Notes under the pieces: generated by a model
The model's database searches: none
What the model was told of the DNA's origin: nothing
What the model saw: the letters and a program-made list of their open reading frames with translations, nothing else
Origin: CAYXTW01 sp964452645
GTDB taxonomy: Bacteria; Zixibacteria; MSB-5A5; GN15; PGXB01
NCBI GenBank assembly: GCA_964452645.1
Contig: CAYVMO010000013.1
Location: 24,988-88,987, forward strand
Reading direction: 5' to 3'
DNA: 64,000 bases
In this document: positions 33,295 through 40,980 of the stretch, one piece after another
Position numbering within the stretch: position 1 is the stretch's first letter
Layout: each line of letters opens with the position of its first letter
Position numbers and translations under genes: made by a program

Positions 33295-34039
33295 AACGGA
33301 CAGCCACCATATGGTGATCCTTCCGAGCGATATGTCGGATAGTACAATAACGACTTTAATGAAGAACCTGGATAAGTTGCTTTCTGATAAGCCGGAACTG
33401 ATTTCACTGGATTGCTCCCGTCTGGAAAATATCAATTCCTCCCAAATCGGCTTTCTCTGGCAGGCTCGTCAGAAATGCGTCAAGGCCGGGGCCGACATCC
33501 GGCTGCATTCACCATCGTCCGGTCTGATTTGTGTTTTAAAAGTGCTTGATCTGCAAGATTTGTTTCAATATACCGGGCGGCCCGATTATGGAACACGGGC
33601 GCAACCGGTTGGCGCTGTACTGACAAATTCCTATGTCGACGAATTCAAATCCGAGGTTGATAGTATCAATAGAGCACTGAATAATTTTACAGAGTTTTTG
33701 AGTTCGTTGAATCTGCATCATATGACGATTTTCGAATTACAAACGATTTTTTACGAGGTTTCAACCAATATTCGGACACATTCCGGAATGTCAAAAAATG
33801 AGTCGATACTGTTTACGGTCAGAACCAATGATGAAAAAATAGTCCTCGTTTTTGCCGATTCCGGACGACGATATGACATAACCAGGCAGCCGATTGATAT
33901 CAATCCCGAAATGGCAGGAAAAAACAAGCAAAAAAGTGGTTTCGGAATAGCCCTGATCCGTCGTCTTGCCGATAAAATAGAATATTTAGGTGAGCGAACC
34001 GGTTTAAACATTCTCGTTTTGGAAAAAAGGTGGAATTAA
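33284..34039 (+). CDS. Fused STAS and HATPase (RsbW-like) protein
   Basis: 251 residues. Residues 1-100 form a STAS domain: SLDCSRLENINSSQIGFLWQ, where the SS pair sits at the usual phosphorylated-serine position, then LQDLFQYTG. Residues about 110-251 form a GHKL ATPase of the RsbW/SpoIIAB anti-sigma kinase type: N-box FYEVSTNIRTHSG, G1 VFADSGRRYD, G2 SGFGIALIRRLADKIEY. Anti-anti-sigma and anti-sigma proteins are normally separate interacting partners, so having both in one chain is unusual. The start overlaps the phosphatase gene by 11 nt, and the free STAS gene follows after 2 nt. No sigma factor is encoded nearby, so the output target is unknown. Confidence 0.85.
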   Translation: MGFKTDSHHMVILPSDMSDSTITTLMKNLDKLLSDKPELISLDCSRLENINSSQIGFLWQARQKCVKAGADIRLHSPSSGLICVLKVLDLQDLFQYTGRPDYGTRAQPVGAVLTNSYVDEFKSEVDSINRALNNFTEFLSSLNLHHMTIFELQTIFYEVSTNIRTHSGMSKNESILFTVRTNDEKIVLVFADSGRRYDITRQPIDINPEMAGKNKQKSGFGIALIRRLADKIEYLGERTGLNILVLEKRWN

Positions 34040-34041
34040 AT

Positions 34042-34401
34042 ATGGATAAACCGAATATAACGAAAACAATCATTAATAATGATGTGATCATCATCAAACC
34101 GATTAAAACTCTGGATAATAATAACGCCCACGAAATGGTAAATATTATCACCGGCATTCAGGAGAGCGGTTATAAGACTATTGTTATGGATATGACGGAT
34201 TTGGAATTTCTTTCTTCGGCCGGAGTCGGCTCGATTCTGGGGACAATTGAAACCTCACGGGAAGCCGGCGGAGATATAATTCTGTGTAATGTCCCGGAGA
34301 GTATAAATCACATTCTTGATGTCCTGGATCTGACCGATTATCTGACGATACGTGAGAATAAAGAAAAAGCCATAGGTTTGGCAAGGGCTAAAGCTAAATG
34401 A
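34042..34401 (+). CDS. STAS-domain anti-sigma factor antagonist
   Basis: 119 residues from the ATG at 34042, which has AAAAGGTGG before it (an in-frame GTG at 34030 is less likely). Single STAS domain with the phosphoacceptor motif DLEFLSSAGVGSILG; the second Ser of LSSAG is the usual phosphorylation site. Predicted cycle: phosphorylated by the RsbW-like kinase of the previous gene, dephosphorylated by the RsbU-type phosphatase. ATGA overlap with the following hybrid kinase. Confidence 0.92.
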   Translation: MDKPNITKTIINNDVIIIKPIKTLDNNNAHEMVNIITGIQESGYKTIVMDMTDLEFLSSAGVGSILGTIETSREAGGDIILCNVPESINHILDVLDLTDYLTIRENKEKAIGLARAKAK

Positions 34402-36548
34402 TGAGCAATTCAGGCTTAAGTCATAAGGAACGAGTCGCAACCTCTTATTATAAGTGGTTATCCGACGAAAAATCATTGCTGGCCCTGGACGCCCTGGCCA
34501 AATTGAATACGCAATTCGCCAATAGACCGGAATTTCAGTTATTGATAAAAACTCTGCTTCTGACTCTGGCCGGGCAGTTTTCCATAACCAGCGCTTTTGC
34601 GCTTTTGCGACAACCTGGATATTCCGATAATAAGACCGTTTTTCTGGCCACCGGTCGATTCGGCAAAAACCGTCAGCTGGAGTCGTTGCCTCTGACCTCG
34701 GACCTGGAACGATATTTTGTTGAATACAGAAGGGCTGCAAAAATTACAGATGTCAATTGCCCCCACTCATGTAAAAGCTATCTGGGCATTCTACTGGATT
34801 GTAAAGTCGCGATCGTCTGTCCTTTGATGCATAATGACAAGCTTCTGGGGATAATCGGACTTGGTGAAAAAGTCGCCGGTAAGAGTTTCCAGGATAAAGA
34901 TATCGAACTCTTTAATTCGCTGATGCAGTCGGTTGTGCCTTTAATCGCCAGCTCTTATCATTTTTGGGAAATGGCCAGCCTCAGCGCCTGGCATCTTGAT
35001 ATTCTTAACCATGTTAAACAGGGCGTTTTTGCCTTTGCTTATGATAATCGTCTTAAAAAGATCAATACGGTTGGAATTAATATTATCAGGCGTCATAATC
35101 CCGAGATTCCCGACGTAGTCTCGATGTATAACATGTCGCTGGAGGATGTCTTTGACGAGGAAATTTTCAATGACTGGGCTAAGCGTCTTGTAAAAGGTAT
35201 AGCTGATCATGACAGCGGAAGTATCGAAGGATTGGTTATAAAAACCGTTGGCGTCGAATATGCTTATGATGTCTATTTTTGCAAAATTTCGGGGGACACA
35301 GAATTTCAGGCGGATTTTATCGTAACCCTCGATGATGTCACCGAACGGCGAAGGGCCGAAAAACAAAGACGATTGCTTAAGGAAAAACTGGAGCAGGCCA
35401 AAAAAATGGAGGCGTTAGGGGTTTTGGCCGGCGGCGTGGCCCATGATCTTAATAATATGCTGGGGCCATTGGTAGGTTATCCGGAATTGATTCTAAGGAA
35501 ACTGCCCGAGGACAGCCCGGTTAGAAGTCAGGTGAATAAGATCGCCGATTCAGCCCGAAATGCATCGAATGTAATCCAGGATTTGCTGACTCTCGCTCGA
35601 CGCGGACGTTATGAAATGGAGCCGGTTAATCTTAATAATGTCATAGCGGATTACGTTGAATCTCCTGCTCATATCCAGAGAAGCAAAGATAAACCTGATA
35701 TTTATGTCGAATATAAACCGGACGAAAATATTTGCAATATTCAGGGCTCATTTCCGCACCTTTACAAAGTGGTTATGAATCTGATTGTAAATGCTTTTGA
35801 TGCCATGCCCGATGGCGGCAGACTCACTATAACGACCTCCCGGGAATATCTGAAAAAATTGTCCGGAGGTTACAACAAAATTGAGGAAGGCGACTATGTC
35901 GTTTTGCGTGTTCGCGATACCGGCATAGGTATAGAACAGAAGGACTTAGAAAGAATTTTCGAGCCGTACTTCTCCAGAAAAAAAATGGGTTTAAGCGGGA
36001 GCGGTTTGGGCTTGTCGGTAGTTTACGGAATTGTCAAAGATCATAAAGGCTATTATGATATTTTCTCTGAAATAGGCAAGGGGACAGAGTTTGTACTGTA
36101 TTTCCCGGCCACCGATCAGCCTGAAAAGGCGACTTATGGCAATGAAGATTCATTTTGCGGGACCGAGCGTATTCTGGTGGTCGATGACGTCGTCGAACAG
36201 CGCGAAATAACCGACGATATGCTAAGCAGCATCGGGTATAAAGTCGTTTGCGTCGAGAATGGCCGCAAAGCCGTTGAGTATCTATCGAAGAATTTGGCGG
36301 ATATCGTAATTCTTGACATGATTATGGAAAAGGATTTCGATGGGCTGGACACATATCGCGAAATAAGAAGACTTCGTCCAACTCAAAAGGCGATTATCGT
36401 AAGCGGTTTTTCGGCCACCGAGCGGGTTCAGGAAATTCAAAAACTGGGTGGCTGTCCTTTTATAAAGAAGCCGTTTACTCTTCAGTCAATCGCCGCAGCC
36501 ATTCGCACCGAATTGGATAATAAAGCCTCCAATAATCAGCCTGCCTGA
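34398..36548 (+). CDS. Hybrid histidine kinase (GAF-PAS-HisKA-HATPase-REC)
   Basis: 716 residues, soluble (no membrane helix). A GAF-like domain spans about 30-190, with CPHSC at 121-125. A PAS-like domain (about 200-315) ends in the linker DDVTERRRAE. HisKA has H349 in GGVAHDLNN. HATPase has N-box NLIVNAFDAM, G1 DTGIGI, F-box FEPYFSRKK and G2 GSGLGLSVVYG. The receiver (about 570-716) has ILVVDDV, phosphoacceptor D in VILDMIM, and a conserved Lys in FIKKPF. This is the common soluble PAS/GAF hybrid kinase plan. It ends the six-gene overlapping string and probably brings a cytoplasmic signal into the same module. Convergent neighbour 13 nt downstream. Confidence 0.92.
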   Translation: MMSNSGLSHKERVATSYYKWLSDEKSLLALDALAKLNTQFANRPEFQLLIKTLLLTLAGQFSITSAFALLRQPGYSDNKTVFLATGRFGKNRQLESLPLTSDLERYFVEYRRAAKITDVNCPHSCKSYLGILLDCKVAIVCPLMHNDKLLGIIGLGEKVAGKSFQDKDIELFNSLMQSVVPLIASSYHFWEMASLSAWHLDILNHVKQGVFAFAYDNRLKKINTVGINIIRRHNPEIPDVVSMYNMSLEDVFDEEIFNDWAKRLVKGIADHDSGSIEGLVIKTVGVEYAYDVYFCKISGDTEFQADFIVTLDDVTERRRAEKQRRLLKEKLEQAKKMEALGVLAGGVAHDLNNMLGPLVGYPELILRKLPEDSPVRSQVNKIADSARNASNVIQDLLTLARRGRYEMEPVNLNNVIADYVESPAHIQRSKDKPDIYVEYKPDENICNIQGSFPHLYKVVMNLIVNAFDAMPDGGRLTITTSREYLKKLSGGYNKIEEGDYVVLRVRDTGIGIEQKDLERIFEPYFSRKKMGLSGSGLGLSVVYGIVKDHKGYYDIFSEIGKGTEFVLYFPATDQPEKATYGNEDSFCGTERILVVDDVVEQREITDDMLSSIGYKVVCVENGRKAVEYLSKNLADIVILDMIMEKDFDGLDTYREIRRLRPTQKAIIVSGFSATERVQEIQKLGGCPFIKKPFTLQSIAAAIRTELDNKASNNQPA

Positions 36549-36561
36549 TCTTAAAGCGCCA

Positions 36562-38235
36562 TTACCTTAGCGGCGCGCCGCAGCCCAATTGCCATTGCTG
36601 GCAGGTGCACGGCGTCGGGCCTCCTAAATACAGGTATCCGATTAGATAGGTGATGTCGAAGATATTACAGGTACAGTCACAGTTTGGGTCGCCGTTACAG
36701 AGTTCATAAGGTATCGGGGCTGGTCCGCCGAGGTACAGGTAATCGATTGCATAGGTTATATCAAAAATATCGACTGTTCCATCGCCGTTGACATTTCCCA
36801 CCAGCATCGGTTCAAGCTCGATGTCGACGCCATCGATTTTATCCCCACCAACTTCCATTTGACTCGGGTAAGAAGCGTCTTGATAGGATACCATCGAGGC
36901 AGTAATCGTGTAAGTACCGGGCGACAGCCCGCTGATCAAGTACGTGCCGTCAGCCGAGCTGCGTGCCGAGTTCCTGACATCCCCGTTCATCTTAGCGCAA
37001 ACGATGGCCCCTTCAAGTGGCACCCCATCCGAGCTAACCAGGCCGGAAATTCCCCCGGCGCCGGAGTCGCTGGGAGACAGCAAGAAGTCAATACCATAGG
37101 CGTCGGGAATAATCGGAGTCGCTTCCTCCCAGCTATAGACCCCATCGTAGAGCTCGACGATATAGCCCTGGATCATTGCAATCACATAATACTCATCTGA
37201 AGGCAATCCCTGAATCATATAAGTTCCGTCGGGGTCGGTAAATGCGCCCCCGAAGTTGTCATTGTCCGAATAGGCGATAACGAGACCCAGGGGAACCGGT
37301 TCGAGCGTCCCCTCCTCCAGTACCTGCCCGGCAATTATGCCATCATCAGGCCCGCCGTGTGGAAACATGCTGAAATCTATGCCCGGGGTTTCCTGACCGG
37401 CGATGACAGCCACCGGGTCGGGATAATCCTGCTCCCAATAAGACTCCGACCAGGCACTTACGGAGTAATCTCCTGCGATAAGGTCGGTAATCGTATAATT
37501 TCCGTCTGCGTCGGTCCAGTCGTAGCCGCTACTGAAATCACCCGAGGCGCTGATATAGACGTTTTCGATCGGCAATTCCGTCGTGGCATCAATAACCGTC
37601 CCCGAGATTGAGCCGGGTTCACCAAAGGGCGAGAGTGCAAAATCAATACCGGCCGTTGTCTCACCGATAGCTACCGTGACCGGTTCGGGATAGGTTTCCG
37701 GGAAATACCCTTCATTGAAGGCACTGACCTCATAGGTGCCGTCCGGAATGCTGTCGCAGATGTAGTTACCCTCACTATCCGTGTACTGGACGCCGAGAAT
37801 TCCGCTGATGGAAATTCCTGCCCCGGAAATCGGTAATCCGGTCTCGGCATCGATAACCTGTCCTGAGATCGAACCTAATCCGGTGCCGCCGGTAAAAGTC
37901 AGCTCGATATCAATGTCCGACAGGTGCTCATCCGCCACGATTTCTACCAATCCGGGATATATATTCTCTTCATAACCCTCCTTGTGAGCGCCGACAATGT
38001 AGTAACCGGGCACCAGGCTGTCGATGAAATATTGACCTGCGGTGTCTGTCCAGGCTTCGCTGGTAAGCATGCTATCCATGTTTATTGCTCCCACCTCCGC
38101 CATATAAATCGGCAGACCGGTTTCCGCATCGGTGACCGTGCCTGAGATCGAGCCGTACTGCGCCGAAGCAGTGGCCGTCATCGCAAATAAGGCGATACCG
38201 ACGACCCTTAAAATAAATTTAGTCCTGACATTCAT
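36562..38235 (-). CDS. Secreted carboxypeptidase-regulatory-like repeat protein with paired dockerins
   Basis: 557 residues. The signal peptide ends MTATASAQ. At least five tandem carboxypeptidase-regulatory/CNA-B-like beta-sandwich repeats follow, each starting near SISGTVTDAETGLPI and ending in a YxV.A...GY segment followed by YP. The C-terminus (about 480-557) has dockerin loops VNGDGTVDIFD and DPNCDCTCNIFD, then CTCQQWQLGC and the end GAPLR, nearly the same as the tail at 17210-17453. AGGAGG precedes the ATG. Likely a surface or extracellular protein. Its partner is not known; the only cohesin-like module in the window is at about 62.5-62.9 kb. Confidence 0.88.
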   Translation of the reverse strand: MNVRTKFILRVVGIALFAMTATASAQYGSISGTVTDAETGLPIYMAEVGAINMDSMLTSEAWTDTAGQYFIDSLVPGYYIVGAHKEGYEENIYPGLVEIVADEHLSDIDIELTFTGGTGLGSISGQVIDAETGLPISGAGISISGILGVQYTDSEGNYICDSIPDGTYEVSAFNEGYFPETYPEPVTVAIGETTAGIDFALSPFGEPGSISGTVIDATTELPIENVYISASGDFSSGYDWTDADGNYTITDLIAGDYSVSAWSESYWEQDYPDPVAVIAGQETPGIDFSMFPHGGPDDGIIAGQVLEEGTLEPVPLGLVIAYSDNDNFGGAFTDPDGTYMIQGLPSDEYYVIAMIQGYIVELYDGVYSWEEATPIIPDAYGIDFLLSPSDSGAGGISGLVSSDGVPLEGAIVCAKMNGDVRNSARSSADGTYLISGLSPGTYTITASMVSYQDASYPSQMEVGGDKIDGVDIELEPMLVGNVNGDGTVDIFDITYAIDYLYLGGPAPIPYELCNGDPNCDCTCNIFDITYLIGYLYLGGPTPCTCQQWQLGCGAPLR

Positions 38236-38591
38236 AATCTACCTCCTAAGCAAGATATTGAGCAGCTTATTGAAGTCCCATTTAATATCAATTTAGAAAA
38301 AGGGACTACAAAGGTCAAGGATTATCTTGTGTTGCGGCCAGAGCAGCCTGTATCCTGATAATACTAAACTTCCCCGGTGGAAGTCGTATTTCGTAATGCC
38401 GCGCGATTGTGAATTGCAAGCTATTATTATCGGCGATTTTTTAGATATCAACAACTTAGTCGTAATTCTATGATGATTCTATTATCGGGCTGCAGTGAGT
38501 TTCATTAAGTTGTATTAAGTTCGGTTTACTATAGAGAATCGCTATATATATTAGTTTTTTCGGCGGAAAATAGATTTATATACGAAATTGA
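38236..38591. other. Intergenic region upstream of the carboxypeptidase-regulatory protein
   Basis: 356 nt between two minus-strand genes. It contains AT-rich stretches, and the promoter of the carboxypeptidase-regulatory protein must lie in its right-hand neighbour-proximal part, but no -10/-35 pair or terminator was convincing. Confidence 0.4.
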
Positions 38592-39653
38592 CTAACAAAT
38601 TCTCGGCAATTGCTCACCGGCCGGCATCGTGATGATTCGCTCTGGCCCCAGTATCGTCTTCAAAGTGACCAGGTTATTTTCATCATCAACAACCCGCCCT
38701 ATTATCGAGGCTTCCGGCCAATTCAAATCATTACGCAATATATTTAATGCTCTTTCAGCATCAGATTGAGGAGCGAAAAGAATAAAAGTACCTTCATTGG
38801 CAACCTGCAATGGTTCCAAACCCAAAATTTCGCAGGCATTGTTTACCGCCGACGATACAGGAATACTCTTTTCCTCCAGCACAAAATGAAGTCGGGAAGA
38901 ACCGGCGAGCTCGGTAAGAGCGGATGCCAATCCCCCGCGCGTCAAGTCACGAAGACATCTGATTTGAATATCGTTCTCTATCAGAACGATTATCGAGTCT
39001 GCCAAAGGGGCAATGTCGCTTTTTATTGAGGTCTCGAATTGCAATCCTTCACGAACCGACATTATGGCAATGCCATGACGGCCAATATCCCTATTGATTA
39101 TTATCGAATCTCCCGGCTCGATTGATGTCGGTGATATTTCCAATTCATGATCCATAATTCCGATACCTGATGTGTTGATATAGACACCATCACCCTTGCC
39201 GTGTTCGACTATTTTAGTATCTCCGGTCACTATTTTAGCATTTGTTTTGTCTGCAGCGATTTTCATCGAAAGGGCAATTTTGGTTAACGTCTCGACAGGA
39301 AATCCTTCCTCGATTATAAAACCGGTACTTATATAAAGCGGTCCGGCCCCGCACATGGCCAGATCATTGACCGTTCCGTAGACTGCCAGCGAACCGATAT
39401 CACCGCCCGGGAAAAAAAGAGGGCTGACAACAAATGAATCTGTCGTAAAGGCACATCTTTCTTTGGGGACATTAAATACGGCTCCATCATGGGCCCTTTT
39501 AAGTTCTTCAGAATCGAATATTTTAATGAACAGGTCTTCAATCAATTGATGCATCTGCCTTCCCCCCCCACCATGCACCATAGTGATATTCATGTATTGC
39601 TGCACAGGCATCGGGCATTGTACCATCTTATCGTCACTATCGTCTCTCATCAT
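38592..39653 (-). CDS. hypE: Hydrogenase maturation protein HypE
   Basis: 353 residues. It dehydrates the carbamoylated C-terminal Cys to thiocyanate, forming the CN ligands of the [NiFe] site. The sequence shows the AIRS/PurM-like fold (ITMVHGGGGRQMHQLIEDLF, FTTDSFVVSPLFFPGGDIG, GDTKIVEHGKGDGVYINT) and ends in the invariant PRIC, whose Cys is the carrier residue. Start overlaps hypD by 17 nt. Last gene of the hydrogenase string. Confidence 0.97.
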   Translation of the reverse strand: MMRDDSDDKMVQCPMPVQQYMNITMVHGGGGRQMHQLIEDLFIKIFDSEELKRAHDGAVFNVPKERCAFTTDSFVVSPLFFPGGDIGSLAVYGTVNDLAMCGAGPLYISTGFIIEEGFPVETLTKIALSMKIAADKTNAKIVTGDTKIVEHGKGDGVYINTSGIGIMDHELEISPTSIEPGDSIIINRDIGRHGIAIMSVREGLQFETSIKSDIAPLADSIIVLIENDIQIRCLRDLTRGGLASALTELAGSSRLHFVLEEKSIPVSSAVNNACEILGLEPLQVANEGTFILFAPQSDAERALNILRNDLNWPEASIIGRVVDDENNLVTLKTILGPERIITMPAGEQLPRIC

Positions 39654-40734
39654 TGCTCCTGTATTTATAATAGGCGGCGCACGAACCCTCCGATGATACC
39701 ATCATCGGCCCCAGCGGATGTTCCGGCCGGCAGGTTTTTCCAAATTCGGGACATTGGCTTGGTATAGACCGGCCGCTTAGAATGTCCGAAACGATGCACC
39801 CGTTTTCATTATCGGATTCGGTCGTAGCGATATCAAAACGATTTTCAGCGTCATACTGCTGATATTCTTTCTTCAAAATATAGCCGCTGTTTTCTATAAT
39901 ACCCAGGCCGCGCCATTGTCTATCGGTAATATCAAACACCTGACTGATAATATATTGAGCATCTTTATTTCCATAAAAATCTATTGCCCGAGAGTACCGA
40001 TTGCTGAGACTGGCCTTGCCTTTTTCAAGTTGATCGACGGCCGCGAATATTCCCTGTATAAGATCGACCGTCTCGAAACCGGTGGCAATAATCGGGATTT
40101 GATATTTATTGACAAGTAATTCGTACTCACACAAACCGGTAACGGTACAGACATGTCCCGGCGCCAGTAGAGCATCTATTTGGCATTCGGGATTTTTCAA
40201 GAGCGCCTCGATGGCAGGCGGGATTCTTACGGTCGCATTCAGAATTGAAAAGTTTTTTATTTTGAGTTTATCGGCCGTTAAAATGGTGGAGGCAATTGCC
40301 GGAACCGTCGTTTCAAATCCGATGGCAAGAAAAACAATTTCCTTGTCAGGATGCCTCTTTGCCAGCTCTATTGCATCGAGCGGGGAATAGACGATTTTAA
40401 CATCAGCTCCTCGACCCCGGGCCGACAATAAGTCGGCGTCGTTTCCCGGCACACGAATCATGTCGCCAAAAGTACATAGGATCGTACCCGGTTTAAGAGA
40501 GACGGATATCGCCTGATCAATGATGAAAGCCGGGGTCACACAGACCGGGCATCCCGGACCATGCAATAGGGATATGTTGGAAGGCAGGAGTTGATCAAGG
40601 CCGAACTTGAAAATAGCATGTGTCTGCCCCCCGCATACCTCCATAATATTCCAATGACCATGCACGGTTTTTTTGATTCGCGACAGATATCTATTCACGA
40701 ATTCGGTTGACCTGTATTCATCTAGATATTTCAT
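39637..40734 (-). CDS. hypD: Hydrogenase maturation protein HypD
   Basis: 365 residues. It is the Fe-S scaffold on which the Fe(CN)2CO unit is assembled together with HypC. Motifs: MEVCGGQTHAI, LLHGPGCPVCVTP, AIGFETTVPAIA, LAPGHVCTVTG, and the C-terminal Cys cluster (C in NGCIVSDIL, QCPEFGKTCRPEH, EGSCAAYYKY) that binds a [4Fe-4S] centre. The start overlaps hypC by 4 nt. Confidence 0.97.
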   Translation of the reverse strand: MKYLDEYRSTEFVNRYLSRIKKTVHGHWNIMEVCGGQTHAIFKFGLDQLLPSNISLLHGPGCPVCVTPAFIIDQAISVSLKPGTILCTFGDMIRVPGNDADLLSARGRGADVKIVYSPLDAIELAKRHPDKEIVFLAIGFETTVPAIASTILTADKLKIKNFSILNATVRIPPAIEALLKNPECQIDALLAPGHVCTVTGLCEYELLVNKYQIPIIATGFETVDLIQGIFAAVDQLEKGKASLSNRYSRAIDFYGNKDAQYIISQVFDITDRQWRGLGIIENSGYILKKEYQQYDAENRFDIATTESDNENGCIVSDILSGRSIPSQCPEFGKTCRPEHPLGPMMVSSEGSCAAYYKYRSNDERR

Positions 40735-40973
40735 GGATTATGTATGCTGTTATCAATAGACCTTAATTCGTTAATAGTCAAAGCCGCTTTTTCTTCATCA
40801 ATCCTGGCGATTGCAAAACCGGCATGAATTAGTACATAATCATTAATTCGGGCGTCAGGGACAAAGGCCAGGTTGATAATTTTTGAAATTCCGCCAAAAT
40901 CCACTTTCCCGCAGCGCATTATCTCATTTTCATCTTCAATTGATATAATTTTTCCGGGAACGGCCAGACACAT
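40731..40973 (-). CDS. hypC: Hydrogenase maturation chaperone HypC
   Basis: 80 residues. It starts MCLAVPGKIISI; the Cys2 exposed after Met removal is the essential ligand for iron transfer. The C-terminal half (DARINDYVLIHAGFAIARID) is standard. Seven nt separate it from hypF upstream, and the stop overlaps hypD. Confidence 0.97.
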   Translation of the reverse strand: MCLAVPGKIISIEDENEIMRCGKVDFGGISKIINLAFVPDARINDYVLIHAGFAIARIDEEKAALTINELRSIDNSIHNP

Positions 40974-40980
40974 ATTATAA

